Notes: generated by a model from the sequence alone, not told the origin. 64,000 bases of DNA from Firmicutes bacterium UBA5227 (GCA_002409285.1 DHUT01000088.1:10103-74102), one strand, 5' to 3'. Counted from the stretch's first letter, positions 18,354 through 28,256 are shown. Numbers and translations: made by a program.

Positions 18354-19334
18354 TTATTTTTTGTCATACAGATGGCAAAGCACATAGTGATTATCACTTA
18401 CCTGCTTTTTCACCGGCTGTTCTACTTTACATATGTCCATTGCATACTTGCACCTTGTATGGAATTTGCATCCGCTTGGAGGATTTAAAGCACTTGGTAT
18501 ACTGCCTTTAAGTATTACCCTGTCCTTTTTTACTGTAGGATCAGGTATGGGGATGGCTGAAAGAAGTGCCTGTGTGTATGGGTGCATAGGATTTTTATAC
18601 AATTCATTTTTGTCAGCAACCTCTACAAAGTTTCCCAGATACATGACTCCTATCCTGTCACTTATATGTTCAACAACGCTTAAGTCATGAGCTATGAATA
18701 CATAGGTGAGATTCAATCTGTTTTTAAGTTCTACCATAAGATTTAATATCTGAGACTGTATGGAAACATCAAGGGCCGAAACAGGCTCATCAGCTATGAT
18801 AACACTTGGATTTACCGCCAATGCCCTGGCTATACCTATTCTCTGCCTCTGTCCCCCGCTGAATTCGTGGGGATACCTCTGGGCATGGTAGGCGTCCAAG
18901 CCAACATATCTCAGGAGTTCAACCACCTTGTCATCCGTTTCTTCTCTGCCATGAACCAGATTATGAATAATTAACGGCTCTGCTATTATATCACGAACTG
19001 ACATCCTTGGGTTAAGTGATGCATAGGGATCTTGAAATACCATCTGTATGTTTTTTCTCATATTTCGCATTTCTTTTTTTGAAAGGTCAGATATGTTTTT
19101 ATCATTGATGATTATTTCTCCTTCTGTCTTATCCGTCAGGTTGCATATAAGTTTGCCGAGTGTTGATTTGCCACAGCCGGATTCCCCAACTATGCCAAAT
19201 ACCTCACCCCTGGCAACTTCAAAGGTTACACCGTCCACAGATTTTACATATTCGGTCTTTGTACCCAGCATTCCTGCCTTTACAGGGTAATACTTTTTTA
19301 ATTCTTTTGTTTGAAGCAATATCCTGCCATCCAT
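18354..19334 (-). CDS. oppF: Oligopeptide ABC transporter ATP-binding protein (OppF/DppF)
   Basis: 326 residues. Walker A GESGCGKST (about residue 53), Q-loop QMVFQDPYASLNPRM, signature FSGGQRQRIGIARAL (about 161), Walker B VIIADEPVSALDVS. The C-terminal extension has the peptide-importer cysteine motif (C-x5-C near GCKFHTRCKYAMDIC) known to hold an iron-sulfur cluster in OppD/DppD-type ATPases. The ATG overlaps the oppD stop by one base. It pairs with OppD to drive peptide uptake. Confidence 0.92.
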   Translation of the reverse strand: MDGRILLQTKELKKYYPVKAGMLGTKTEYVKSVDGVTFEVARGEVFGIVGESGCGKSTLGKLICNLTDKTEGEIIINDKNISDLSKKEMRNMRKNIQMVFQDPYASLNPRMSVRDIIAEPLIIHNLVHGREETDDKVVELLRYVGLDAYHAQRYPHEFSGGQRQRIGIARALAVNPSVIIADEPVSALDVSIQSQILNLMVELKNRLNLTYVFIAHDLSVVEHISDRIGVMYLGNFVEVADKNELYKNPMHPYTQALLSAIPIPDPTVKKDRVILKGSIPSALNPPSGCKFHTRCKYAMDICKVEQPVKKQVSDNHYVLCHLYDKK

Positions 19335-20335
19335 TACACCTCACCTCCAAATTCTTTTTTGCATAACCAGCATCGGCTTTTCTGACCGTTGGGGTATGTG
19401 AAGAATGGAGGCTCTTCTTCCCTGCATTTATTAAATGCCTTTACACATCTGGGCTCGAACTTACATCCGTCGGGCATGTGCTTCGGATTAGGAACATTTC
19501 CGGGAATTGATTCAAGCATTTCAACATGATTTCCCAGCCTTGGCATTGAAGTCAGCAAACCTTGCGTATACGGATGCATAGGTGTTTTAAATATTGAATA
19601 TACATCTGCACTTTCAACCACACGACCACAGTACATAACCACAACCTCATCACATATCTCGGCTATAACCCCAAGATCATGAGTTATGAAAATAACCGAT
19701 GTCCCTGAAAATTTTTTTAATTCATTAATGAGATCAAGTATCTGAGCCTGTATTGTAACATCAAGAGCTGTAGTAGGCTCATCTGCAATAAGTATTTTGG
19801 GATTACATACTAATGCCATGGCAATCATAATTCTCTGCCTCATTCCGCCTGAAAGTTGGAAAGGATATTCTCCGACTATTTTATTTGCTCTTGGAATGCT
19901 TATTTTCTCAAGCATTTCTACAGTCCTGTCCATCGCTTCCTTTTTACTTACCTTGAAATGCTCTGTTATAGCCTCTGAAATCTGATCTCCTATTTTGAGA
20001 ACAGGATTTAGCGAAGTCATTGGCTCCTGGAATATCATTGCTATTTCTCCGCCTCGCAGTTTTCTTTTTTCCTCTTCGGATATATTAACTATGTCTTTTC
20101 CGTCTAACAGTATACTTCCATCAACAATCTTTCCTCTGGTTCCCATAAGCAGACTCATCACGGATAAAGCTGTTACACTTTTACCGCTTCCGGATTCACC
20201 AACTATTCCAAGGGTAGAGCCTTTTTTCAATGTTATATCCACACCGTCCACAGACTTTACCACTCCGTTGTCCGTATAGAAATAGGTGTGAAGGTTTTTT
20301 ATATCCAGCAATACATTATTATTCTGCATCTTCAT
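19334..20335 (-). CDS. oppD: Oligopeptide ABC transporter ATP-binding protein (OppD/DppD)
   Basis: 333 residues with Walker A GESGSGKSV (about residue 42), MIFQEPMTSLNPV, LSGGMRQRIMIAMAL signature and ILIADEPTTALDVT. The C-terminal region contains GCKFEPRCVKAFNKCREEEP, the cysteine-bearing oligopeptide-transporter extension. It lies 14 bp after the DppC-type permease gene and forms a translationally coupled pair with the next ATPase. Confidence 0.92.
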   Translation of the reverse strand: MKMQNNNVLLDIKNLHTYFYTDNGVVKSVDGVDITLKKGSTLGIVGESGSGKSVTALSVMSLLMGTRGKIVDGSILLDGKDIVNISEEEKRKLRGGEIAMIFQEPMTSLNPVLKIGDQISEAITEHFKVSKKEAMDRTVEMLEKISIPRANKIVGEYPFQLSGGMRQRIMIAMALVCNPKILIADEPTTALDVTIQAQILDLINELKKFSGTSVIFITHDLGVIAEICDEVVVMYCGRVVESADVYSIFKTPMHPYTQGLLTSMPRLGNHVEMLESIPGNVPNPKHMPDGCKFEPRCVKAFNKCREEEPPFFTYPNGQKSRCWLCKKEFGGEV

Positions 20336-20349
20336 CTTCCTTTCTACTG

Positions 20350-21228
20350 TTACTGCGTCAATTTAGGATCCAGAGCATCTCTAAGTCCATCACCCAGAAG
20401 ATTGAACGACAATACAGTCAAAAATATTGCAAGCCCCGGGAAAAACGTCATGTGCCAGTTTAATCCCACATAGGCTCTGCCGGTGCTTAATTGAAGTCCC
20501 CATTCAGGACTCGGAGCCTGCGCTCCCATTCCCAAAAAGCTTAAGCTGGATGCTGTAAGTATTGATGATCCTATGTTCATAGTATAATATACAATAATCT
20601 CAGACATGGCTCCCGGAAGTATATGCCTGAAAAGAATTCTCATGTCACTTGCTCCCAGATTTTTAGCAGCCTGTACATAGATTGATTCCTTCTGTGTAAG
20701 TGTGCTGCTTCTTACAATTCGCGCAAAGGATGGAGCAGAAAATATGGAAACAGATATAACTACATTAAACATTCCCGGTCCCAGGATTGCCATAATTCCT
20801 ATTGCAAGAATTATCCCAGGAAAAGCAAACAGTGTATCACAGATTCTCATAATTACACTGTCTATGAATCCGCCGTAATAACCGCTTACCAACCCTAAAA
20901 TAGTTCCTATAACTGCACCTATAGTCACAGAAGATAGTCCAACAGCAAGTGATATCCTTGCTCCAAGGATAACTCTGCTAAAAATATCCCTTCCGAATTC
21001 ATCCGTTCCGAACCAGTGTGCTTTTGAAGGAGATTGAAGTACATTCATGTAGTCATACTCATCCACACCATAGGGTACAATCATCTCTCCAATAATTGAA
21101 AAGACTACAAGCAGCAGCAAAAAAATCAATGCCACAATAGCAGTTTTCTGTTTTTTGAATTTCATTAAAAATTCTTTGAAGGGAGTTCTTATTTCTTCTT
21201 TCTGTTCAATATCTTTTGATTTATCCAT
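20350..21228 (-). CDS. oppC: Oligopeptide ABC transporter permease (OppC/DppC)
   Basis: 292 residues. One N-terminal membrane helix after a basic cytoplasmic tail, an extracytoplasmic segment with HWFGTDEFGRDIFSRV (the DppC-family signature, about residue 70), then five more helices with the EAA-type coupling loop AAKNLGASDMRILFRHILP (about 205). It is the second membrane subunit of the importer, 13 bp after oppB. Confidence 0.92.
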   Translation of the reverse strand: MDKSKDIEQKEEIRTPFKEFLMKFKKQKTAIVALIFLLLLVVFSIIGEMIVPYGVDEYDYMNVLQSPSKAHWFGTDEFGRDIFSRVILGARISLAVGLSSVTIGAVIGTILGLVSGYYGGFIDSVIMRICDTLFAFPGIILAIGIMAILGPGMFNVVISVSIFSAPSFARIVRSSTLTQKESIYVQAAKNLGASDMRILFRHILPGAMSEIIVYYTMNIGSSILTASSLSFLGMGAQAPSPEWGLQLSTGRAYVGLNWHMTFFPGLAIFLTVLSFNLLGDGLRDALDPKLTQ

Positions 21229-21241
21229 TAGTTTCTCCCTT

Positions 21242-22162
21242 CTATTGTAATTTTATCTCGGGATTTAATGCAGCATAAATTAAATCCACTATTAGGTTAA
21301 TAAGTACAAAGTTCATCGAAAAAATCAGTATCAGGGACTGTATCATGGGATAATCTCTGAAATTTACAGAATCGATCAGCAGACTTCCCAAACCTGGATA
21401 AGCAAAAACTGATTCCGTAACCACCGAACCTCCAAGTAAAAATCCAAACTGAAGTCCAACCACCGTCACAACAGGAATCATGGAATTTTTAAAAACATGC
21501 TTCCAGATTACCTTTTTATCCTTAAGTCCCTTGGCATATGCAGTCCTGATATAATCCTCTTTCATAACCTCAATTATTGATGATCTTGTAAACCTTGCAA
21601 TTATTGCCGCAACGCTTGCTCCAAGTGTTATTGAGGGAAGTATAAGGCTTTTAAAGCCTTCGGCTCCCACAGTGGGAAGCCATTTCAACTTAACAGAAAA
21701 TATCTGTATAAGCATTAGTCCCAGCCAGAATGACGGAAGGGATATTCCCGAAACCGCAAAGGTCATGCCTGCATAGTCCTGCCATTTTGATCTATTTTTA
21801 CCTGAAAATACTCCAATCAGAACTCCAAAAATAACAGACCATACAAGACTTGAAATGGTCAGCGTTACTGTATTCATATATCTTAATCCTATCTCGTAAG
21901 TTACAGCTCTCTTTGTTTTTAATGATGTACCCATGTCTCCATGTAAAAGTCCAAGTATATAATCCTTGTACTGTTCAAACACCGGCTTATTTAAGCCCAG
22001 TGTCTCTCTTATCATCTCCACATCTTCAAGTGTTGCATCAGGTCCTGCAACCCTTCGTGCCGGATCTCCTGGTATAAATCTTACAAACATAAATACAAAT
22101 ATGGAAATCAAAATAAGAGTTGGTATTACAGCTAAAATTCTCTTAACAATGTATCTTAACAT
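21242..22162 (-). CDS. oppB: Oligopeptide ABC transporter permease (OppB/DppB)
   Basis: I place the start at ATG 22162 (MLRYIVKRILAVIPTL), 8 bp behind AGAGGTG; a longer frame to 22219 would run back through the intergenic hairpin and has no ribosome site. This gives 306 residues, the normal length. Six membrane segments are predicted, with RFIPGDPA (about residue 31) and the coupling loop EDYIRTAYAKGLKDKKVIWKH (about 200, split around the Gly). It pairs with OppC. Confidence 0.92.
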   Translation of the reverse strand: MLRYIVKRILAVIPTLILISIFVFMFVRFIPGDPARRVAGPDATLEDVEMIRETLGLNKPVFEQYKDYILGLLHGDMGTSLKTKRAVTYEIGLRYMNTVTLTISSLVWSVIFGVLIGVFSGKNRSKWQDYAGMTFAVSGISLPSFWLGLMLIQIFSVKLKWLPTVGAEGFKSLILPSITLGASVAAIIARFTRSSIIEVMKEDYIRTAYAKGLKDKKVIWKHVFKNSMIPVVTVVGLQFGFLLGGSVVTESVFAYPGLGSLLIDSVNFRDYPMIQSLILIFSMNFVLINLIVDLIYAALNPEIKLQ

Positions 22163-22187
22163 CTGTGTTTCACCTCTGTATAAAAAT

Positions 22188-22219
22188 ATGCGGCATGCAG
22201 AATCTTCCGCCTGCCGCAT
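22188..22219 (-). promoter_or_regulatory. Stem-loop between oppA and oppB
   Basis: An 8-bp GC-rich inverted repeat, ATGCGGCA and TGCCGCAT, with a 16-nt loop, in the 80-bp gap after the binding-protein gene. On the minus strand it is followed by ATTTTTATA, a weak U-tract. Inference: partial terminator or 3' protector giving more binding-protein than permease mRNA. Confidence 0.65.
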
Positions 22220-22242
22220 GCGATATAAACTTAAGTTCCGGA

Positions 22243-23856
22243 CTATTTTACCAGTTTTCCCCCTGACAGATCCATAGACCCATCAGCTATTATGGTTATA
22301 CCTTCAATTTTATTGTTGTACGCAAAGGTATTGTCATCAACAACAAGGTATAGCATAGGTGCATCATCCCAAACCTGTTTTTGCGCAATCTTATACTGTT
22401 CTGCTCTTTTGTCAGGATCTGCAGTTTCCAATGCTCCCTGAATTGCAGCATCAAACACGGGGTTGCTGTAATAAGCTGCATTATATGATACAGGAGGAGC
22501 AGATTCGGTAGAAGCAAGAGGTCTTAATCCCCAGTCAGCATCTCCTGTAGATGGAGACCATCCTATTACATACATTTCAATATCAGATTCTTCGCCGGGA
22601 GTACCCACGGGATATCCCGTAACCTTATCTTCTAAAGTACCCACCTCCATGTTTTCAACATTTACAGTTACTCCTACCTGAGCCAGCTGCTGCTTAATAA
22701 ACTGAGTGGCTTTAATCATTGTGGAAGTATTACTGCTCCAGAGCTTTGTTTCAAAGCCGTTTGGATATCCTGCCTCAGCAAGCAGCTGCTTAGCCTTTTC
22801 AACGTCATATTCATATGGCTTCTGTGCATCATAGAACTGCACATTTGGAGCTAACAATGAACTCGAAGTCTTTGCAAAACCATTATAAACAATCTGAGCA
22901 TATGCTTCCTTGTCTATTGCATAGTTTAACGCCTGCCTTACCTTTACATCATCAAAAGGTTTCTTCTTTGTATTCATCGTTATATAACGAGTAACAATTG
23001 ACGGTCTTCTTTCCACGGTAATATTACTATTTCCTTCAAGGCTTGCAATTTGTTCAGAAGGAACAGGGAATATAAAATCTGCGTCTCCCGATTGAAGCAT
23101 GGCAACTCTTGTCCCATTTTCAGTAACAGGCTTAAAGGTAACGGAAGTAAATTCCGAAGCTCCTCCCCAATAATCAGGATTTTGTTTAATAACCAACTGC
23201 TCTCCCGGAGACCAAGTGTCAAATATGTACCTTCCGGTACCAACCGGATGCTGAGATACATCCTTGCCATATTCATCCAGTGCCTTAGGGCTGACCATTA
23301 ATGCAGCAGGATGTGCAAGAGTATTTACAAAAGCACCAAATGGCTCGTTTAATGTAACCTTGACCGTATAATCGTCTATCTTTTCATTATTGGCAATCAT
23401 TTTAAACAAGCTGTTTCTCTTTAATCCGAGTGTTTGATCAGCCATCCTTTTTAGGTTGACTATAGCTGCATCTGCATTGAAATCAGTTCCGTCAGAAAAC
23501 TTGACTCCCTGTTTCAATTTAAATGTAAATTCCGTAGCATTATCATTTGCTGTATAGCTTTCGGCAAGCAGCGGAATTATTTTCATATCCTTGTCAAAAC
23601 CGAATAACCCCTCCATCATGGTCCTCTGAAGACCTCCTGAAAGAGTATCATTAGCATCAAGAGGATCCATAGTAATAAAATCCACCGCAGTAGCAATTAC
23701 TATGTCTGTTTTAATCTCACCCTTATTGTCTGCCTCCGTCTGAGTAGGCTTTTCATCTGTTACAGGCGTTTTTTCTTCACTGTTCTGGCTGCAACCTCCA
23801 AGAACAAAAGAGAGAATTAACACAAACGCCATAAGTTTAATAAATTTTTTCTTCAT
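22243..23856 (-). CDS. oppA: Oligopeptide-binding lipoprotein (SBP family 5)
   Basis: The start is ATG 23856 (MKKKFIKLMAF), behind GAGGAGAA; the in-frame extension to 23892 has no ribosome site. 537 residues. Signal peptide with lipobox LGGC (Cys about residue 22), then the SBP_bac_5 fold with DPLDANDT near the start of the mature part and the family-typical KFSDGTDFNADAAIVNLKR region (about 125). It captures peptides outside the cell for the OppBCDF complex. First gene of the importer operon. Confidence 0.93.
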   Translation of the reverse strand: MKKKFIKLMAFVLILSFVLGGCSQNSEEKTPVTDEKPTQTEADNKGEIKTDIVIATAVDFITMDPLDANDTLSGGLQRTMMEGLFGFDKDMKIIPLLAESYTANDNATEFTFKLKQGVKFSDGTDFNADAAIVNLKRMADQTLGLKRNSLFKMIANNEKIDDYTVKVTLNEPFGAFVNTLAHPAALMVSPKALDEYGKDVSQHPVGTGRYIFDTWSPGEQLVIKQNPDYWGGASEFTSVTFKPVTENGTRVAMLQSGDADFIFPVPSEQIASLEGNSNITVERRPSIVTRYITMNTKKKPFDDVKVRQALNYAIDKEAYAQIVYNGFAKTSSSLLAPNVQFYDAQKPYEYDVEKAKQLLAEAGYPNGFETKLWSSNTSTMIKATQFIKQQLAQVGVTVNVENMEVGTLEDKVTGYPVGTPGEESDIEMYVIGWSPSTGDADWGLRPLASTESAPPVSYNAAYYSNPVFDAAIQGALETADPDKRAEQYKIAQKQVWDDAPMLYLVVDDNTFAYNNKIEGITIIADGSMDLSGGKLVK

Positions 23857-23878
23857 TTCTTTCTCCTCTAAATTATAT

Positions 23879-23982
23879 TTGCAAGGAATCATTACAGCAT
23901 CAACATTCCTTATTCGAGCTACAGCCTTGCAATCTATTTGTTCGCATTTTAAATACCAAATTAGGATGCTGTATGCAAATCG
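23879..23982 (-). promoter_or_regulatory. Structured 5' leader of the opp operon
   Basis: The roughly 145-nt leader has competing pairings: TTGCAAGG (23879-23886) with CCTTGCAA (23925-23932), 8 bp, and AAGGAAT (23883-23889) with ATTCCTT (23905-23911), 7 bp, which share bases and exclude each other. ACAGCATC (23894-23901) can also pair with GATGCTGT (23975-23982). No terminator U-tract is present and it matches no riboswitch class I know. Confidence 0.4.
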
Positions 23983-24008
23983 CGTATAAATATTATAATA
24001 TTTAGATA

Positions 24009-24037
24009 ATTATAATCTTAGTATCCAGGATTGTCAA
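24009..24037 (-). promoter_or_regulatory. Consensus promoter of the opp operon
   Basis: A perfect sigma-A match on the minus strand: TTGACA (24032-24037), 17-bp spacer, TATAAT (24009-24014). Transcription would start about 24001, some 145 nt before oppA. Confidence 0.88.
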
Positions 24038-24082
24038 GTTTTTAATTCTACATATTTTAGGTTATTATATAAAAGAACAACA

Positions 24083-24117
24083 AAAAAATTGCCGGATAAT
24101 AACCGGCAATTTTTTGT
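24083..24117 (-). terminator. Terminator after rubrerythrin
   Basis: Stem ATTGCCGG / CCGGCAAT with a 7-nt loop, flanked by an A-run and a T-run, starting 9 bp past the rubrerythrin stop. The symmetry lets it work in both directions, but only the minus-strand gene needs it. Confidence 0.92.
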
Positions 24118-24125
24118 TCTTTATT

Positions 24126-24665
24126 TTAATATGCTTTTGTATATAGCTCGAAATGAGCCTGGGGATGTGCACAAACCGGACAAACCTTTGGAGCTTCTTT
24201 TCCATAATGTACATAGCCGCAATTGTTGCATATCCATACAGTATCGCTGTCTTCTCTTTTAAATACCTTTCCTGTTTTTATATTATCCAGTAAAGCCAGG
24301 TATCTTTCTTCGTGACCTTTTTCTATTTTTCCAACGCCCTCAAATAAACGAGCTATTTCTTTAAAGCCCTCTTCTTTTGCTTCCTTGGCGAAATTTGCAT
24401 ACATATCTGTCCATTCATAATGTTCGCCGGCTGCTGCATCTTCCAGATTTAACGGAGTTTCACCAATTCCGTCATGTAAAAGCTTAAACCAGATTTTAGC
24501 ATGTTCTCTTTCATTTCTTGCAGTTTCTTCGAAATACTTACTTATTTGCACATAACCGTCTTTTTTAGCCTGGTTCTGATAGTATGTATATTTTACATGT
24601 GCCTGTGATTCTCCTGCAAATGCAGTCATTAAATTTTGTTCTGTTTTACTTCCTTTTAATTCCAT
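24126..24665 (-). CDS. Rubrerythrin
   Basis: 179 residues. A four-helix ferritin-like domain (1-135) carries the di-iron ligands, with [10 protein letters not shown] (about residue 17) and [14 protein letters not shown] (about 48) followed by later Glu/His motifs ([10 protein letters not shown], about 112). The C-terminal rubredoxin-like domain has the two CxxC pairs CNNC and CPVC. It reduces hydrogen peroxide in anaerobes using electrons from rubredoxin or NADH systems. Single-gene unit behind GAGGTG, with its own terminator. Confidence 0.94.
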   Translation of the reverse strand: MELKGSKTEQNLMTAFAGESQAHVKYTYYQNQAKKDGYVQISKYFEETARNEREHAKIWFKLLHDGIGETPLNLEDAAAGEHYEWTDMYANFAKEAKEEGFKEIARLFEGVGKIEKGHEERYLALLDNIKTGKVFKREDSDTVWICNNCGYVHYGKEAPKVCPVCAHPQAHFELYTKAY

Positions 24666-24818
24666 AAGTACACCTCATCTTTAAATTTATTTATCCTTAA
24701 AGCCAAAGCCTCGGATACTGATTAACTGATAATAGTCAGGTAATAATATAATAAAGCTTTAAGCCCATATATTATTGCCGTAAACTCAACAATTTATATA
24801 TACCCGCAATTTTCTGCT

Positions 24819-25064
24819 TTAATCATTAATTATGCTGTACATTTCTTTATAATCATCCTTCATCACATGTTCAAGAACTTGTTCAACTTTAATTTTCATT
24901 GGCTTTGACCCAAAAATTATTTCTATTTCATCACCTGTGTTTACTTCTGTGCCGGGTTTTGCCTCTTTTCCGTTCACAAGAACCCTTCCCTGTTCGCATG
25001 CTTCCTTGGCTACAGTTCTTCTCTTGATTATGTGTGCATTTTTTAAATATTTATCTACTCTCAT
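24819..25064 (-). CDS. rqcP: S4-domain RNA-binding protein, RqcP/YabO type
   Basis: 81 residues, essentially one S4 domain: MRVDKYLKNAHIIKRRTVA, then GRVLVNGKEAKPGTEVNTGD. Size and sequence fit RqcP (YabO), which in Bacillus binds stalled 50S subunits and helps RqcH add Ala tails in ribosome quality control; Hsp15 is the proteobacterial relative. It lies 38 bp after prfA on the same strand, in line with a translation role. Assignment between RqcP and other short S4 proteins rests on length and family resemblance. Confidence 0.75.
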   Translation of the reverse strand: MRVDKYLKNAHIIKRRTVAKEACEQGRVLVNGKEAKPGTEVNTGDEIEIIFGSKPMKIKVEQVLEHVMKDDYKEMYSIIND

Positions 25065-25102
25065 AATACACCTCTGCTTTAATTTGGTTCTAACCTTAGT
25101 TA

Positions 25103-26170
25103 TTACTCTACATCCTTAAGTTTTTCCGCCTGATCAGAAGTTATCAGTGCATCAAGCATTTCCGCAATGTCTCCGTCCAGAAAAGAGTCCAGTTTGTAAA
25201 GAGTCATCCCGATTCTGTGGTCTGTCACCCTGCCCTGAGGAAAATTATAAGTTCTGATTCTTTCACTTCTGTCACCGGAACCAACCTGACTTTTTCTTGC
25301 ATCTGCCAGCTCTGCATGCTGTTCCTGCTGGTATAAATCATACAGTCTTGCTTTCAATACTTTGAATGCCTTGTCTTTGTTTTTAAGCTGACTTTTCTCA
25401 TCCTGACAGGAAATAACTATACCTGTAGGAATATGTGTGAGCCTTACGGCAGAGTCGGTTGTATTTACGCACTGTCCGCCATGCCCCGATGAACGGAACA
25501 CATCAACCCTTACATCATTTGGATCAATTTCAATATCAATATCATCCACTTCGGGCAGAACCGCAACAGTCGCCGATGAAGTATGAATACGTCCGCTGGA
25601 TTCAGTTTCAGGAACACGCTGAACCCTGTGAACGCCGCTTTCGTATTTTAATTTCGAATAAGCACCCTTTCCCTTTATAGAAAATATTGCTTCCTTGTAA
25701 CCGCCGATTCCCTGATCGTTAACAGAAATAAATTCTGTCTTCCAGCCCTGCCTTTCTGCATAACGCAAATACATCCTCAACAAGTCTCCGGCAAAAAGAC
25801 CTGCTTCATCCCCACCTACACCTGCTCTTATTTCAACGATAACATCCTTGTCATCGTTGGGGTCCTTAGGCAGAAGAAGTATTTTTATTTCCTGCATCAA
25901 TTCTTCTTCTCGTGTGGTAAGTTCCTTAACTTCTTCTTTTACCATTTCTCTGAAATCATCATCAAGTTTTTCATTAAGCATTGCCTTTGAATCTTCAAGC
26001 TGTGAAACTAAATCTTCGTATTCGTTGTATTTTGAAACTATTGGCTCAAGCTGGGCCTGTTCCTTCATTAGTTTTTGAAGCTTCTGCGAATCACTGAGTG
26101 TTTCAGGGTCCGATATCTTTTCACTGAGCTCTATATATTTATCTTTTAAAGCACCTAATTTTTCTAACAT
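25103..26170 (-). CDS. prfA: Peptide chain release factor 1
   Basis: 355 residues. The GGQ peptidyl-hydrolysis motif is in [10 protein letters not shown] (about residue 230) and the RF1-type codon-reading motif PxT appears as PET in [10 protein letters not shown] (about 188), so it reads UAA/UAG. The ATG follows GGAAGG. It forms an operon with prmC, which methylates the GGQ glutamine, 62 bp upstream. Confidence 0.95.
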   Translation of the reverse strand: MLEKLGALKDKYIELSEKISDPETLSDSQKLQKLMKEQAQLEPIVSKYNEYEDLVSQLEDSKAMLNEKLDDDFREMVKEEVKELTTREEELMQEIKILLLPKDPNDDKDVIVEIRAGVGGDEAGLFAGDLLRMYLRYAERQGWKTEFISVNDQGIGGYKEAIFSIKGKGAYSKLKYESGVHRVQRVPETESSGRIHTSSATVAVLPEVDDIDIEIDPNDVRVDVFRSSGHGGQCVNTTDSAVRLTHIPTGIVISCQDEKSQLKNKDKAFKVLKARLYDLYQQEQHAELADARKSQVGSGDRSERIRTYNFPQGRVTDHRIGMTLYKLDSFLDGDIAEMLDALITSDQAEKLKDVE

Positions 26171-26232
26171 TTATTTACCTTCCTGTTTTTAATTTGCGAA
26201 TTTATTTTCAGCTATTGCATAAATTTAAACCG

Positions 26233-27093
26233 CTACAAGAACCCTGTGACAACTCTGTCGTTTCCACCCAGATCTTTGTCATATTCTATGAGATTAAATA
26301 AATTGGAATTGCTTAATATTTCAATCACCGCATCTTTCTCATTATAACCGATTTCCACTGCAAGTACAGCACCTTTTTCATGGATTTTTTCAAACACTTT
26401 AATTATCTGCCTATAATAATCCAAGCCATCCTTTCCGCCATCCAAAGCAAGTTTAGGTTCATAAGCAGAAACTTCCTCAGGAAGCGAAGGTATTACATTG
26501 CTTTCAATGTAAGGTGGATTTGAAACTACAATCATATATTTTTGATTTTCAAAATCATAATTAAATATATCTCCTTTAACAGCCTTAACATTCTTCAGTC
26601 CATGTTTTTTTATATTTATATTTGATACTTCTATTGCTGTATCACTGATATCCATAAGAGTTACCATAGAACCTTTTAAATAATACCCCAGGCTAACTCC
26701 AATTGCTCCGCTTCCTGTGCCAATATCAAGTATATTAATATATTTATCTTTTAATGAGCCTGAATTTACAATATTAATGATTTTTTCAACTAAAATTTCA
26801 GTATCCGGCCTTGGAACAAGAATTCCCTCACAAACATAAAAATCAAGACCCATAAATTCCTGAGAATTAGTCATATACTGAAGAGGATAGCCTTCATTTC
26901 TCTTTGATGCCATTTCATAAAACTTTTCTGCTGTATAATCATCTATTTCATCCTTTCCATGACAATGCAAATAAATCCTGTCTTTTTTAAGCAGGTGAGA
27001 CAAGATTAATTGCACATCAAGAAAAGGATTGTTAAATTCCCTTTGCCTGATGATTTCCGTCCCATCCTTCAGCAATTTTTCGATTGTTACCAT
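26233..27093 (-). CDS. prmC: Release factor glutamine methyltransferase
   Basis: 286 residues. SAM-binding motif LDIGTGSGAIGVSL (about residue 121) and the NPPY motif in VVSNPPYIES (about 190), which positions the glutamine side chain. It methylates the GGQ glutamine of RF1 and RF2. It overlaps the yqhQ gene by 7 bp and precedes prfA, its substrate's gene. Confidence 0.95.
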   Translation of the reverse strand: MVTIEKLLKDGTEIIRQREFNNPFLDVQLILSHLLKKDRIYLHCHGKDEIDDYTAEKFYEMASKRNEGYPLQYMTNSQEFMGLDFYVCEGILVPRPDTEILVEKIINIVNSGSLKDKYINILDIGTGSGAIGVSLGYYLKGSMVTLMDISDTAIEVSNINIKKHGLKNVKAVKGDIFNYDFENQKYMIVVSNPPYIESNVIPSLPEEVSAYEPKLALDGGKDGLDYYRQIIKVFEKIHEKGAVLAVEIGYNEKDAVIEILSNSNLFNLIEYDKDLGGNDRVVTGFL

Positions 27094-28031
27094 GTATCAT
27101 CTTCTCCATTTTGAGGTATGACTCTTTCCATAGCAGCAATTGCCACTTCCATCATGGAATCATCAGGCTCACTGGTAGTAATTTTTTGAATTTGAAAACC
27201 GGGGTATGTTATAATTTTTGTAAATATATTTTCGCTGTCACACCCACCAACGTACCTGTTCAGCTCGTAAGAAATTCCCGCAATAATGGGCAGCATCGCA
27301 AGCCTGATAACAAGCCTCATGAGAGGATTAGGCCAACCGAAAAATGAAAAAACGATTATGCTTATAAGCATGACATTAATCATGAAGCTGGTTCCGCATC
27401 TTGGATGCAGTCTGGAATATTTTCTTACATTATCAACTGTCAGTTCTTCGCCGTGCTCATAGCAGTGTATGGTCTTATGCTCGGCACCGTGGTACATAAA
27501 CACTCTTTTAATATCATTCATTTTAGATACCAAGTACACATACAACACGAACAACGCAACTCTGATTACACCTTCAACAAGGTTTAATGCAACAGTATTT
27601 TTAATTAAACTCCTTAAAGCATTTGTAAGGAGTGTGGGACCTAAAATAAATATAACCACAGAAAATACAAGTGCAATTACTACAGAAGCATAGATTATTG
27701 CCGTGTCAGCCTTATCTTTAAACACTTTTTTGAGAAATCTGTCAAGAGCATCCTCTTCAATATCCTCACCATAAAATTCAGCCGAATACATTAATTCCTT
27801 CACTCCGTTTATCAGCGAATCAATAAGAACAAAGCTTCCTCTTATTAGTGGCAGCTTAAAAAATTTATTCTTAAAAATCGGATTTATCTGACTTTCTTTT
27901 ATTTCAATTTCACCATCAGGCTTTCTGACAGCAGTTGCAATTTTATCTGGGCCCTTCATCATTATTCCTTCCATAAGAGCCTGACCGCCAATGCTGGTTT
28001 TTTTAACCTCTTTTTCTACTATATCACTCAT
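27087..28031 (-). CDS. yqhQ: DUF1385 membrane protein (YqhQ)
   Basis: 314 residues. The conserved GGQALMEGIMMKGP segment (residues 15-28), RGSFVLIDSLINGVKEL, and later the FMYHGAEHKTIHCYE motif plus LHPRCGTSF mark the DUF1385 family. Four to five membrane segments are predicted in the C-terminal two thirds. The biochemical role is not established. It lies in the usual prmC-prfA neighbourhood and overlaps prmC. The 255-bp gap upstream has no promoter I trust. Confidence 0.87.
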   Translation of the reverse strand: MSDIVEKEVKKTSIGGQALMEGIMMKGPDKIATAVRKPDGEIEIKESQINPIFKNKFFKLPLIRGSFVLIDSLINGVKELMYSAEFYGEDIEEDALDRFLKKVFKDKADTAIIYASVVIALVFSVVIFILGPTLLTNALRSLIKNTVALNLVEGVIRVALFVLYVYLVSKMNDIKRVFMYHGAEHKTIHCYEHGEELTVDNVRKYSRLHPRCGTSFMINVMLISIIVFSFFGWPNPLMRLVIRLAMLPIIAGISYELNRYVGGCDSENIFTKIITYPGFQIQKITTSEPDDSMMEVAIAAMERVIPQNGEDDTW

Positions 28032-28225
28032 CGTGTCCCCTTTTCCTATATAATATCAATTCACTCTAAATATTTCACATAATGTAAATCAATAAATACT
28101 AATTCTATGTTTTTGACAAATATTGTCCGGATTTTAAAATTATCAGTACAAATACAATATACGTATTCAATGTATTATACAATTAATAATAAAATTCTTC
28201 AAGTTTTTGTTTGATTTCAAAATAA

Positions 28226-28256
28226 TAAGCTTTGTAATTTTACATCACAAAGCTTA
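28226..28256 (-). terminator. Terminator after greA
   Basis: TAAGCTTTGT / ACAAAGCTTA, a perfect 10-bp stem with an 11-nt loop, followed on the minus strand by TTATTTTG. It lies 31 bp past the greA stop. Confidence 0.7.

Noticed and set aside
22296..22517. Minus-strand frame of 73 codons inside oppA
   Set aside because: Same strand but a different frame within a well-conserved binding-protein gene; no ribosome site.
24743..24757. AT-rich near-palindrome upstream of rubrerythrin resembling a PerR box
   Set aside because: TTATTATATTATTA does not match the PerR consensus spacing well enough, and similar AT-rich strings occur by chance in this DNA.
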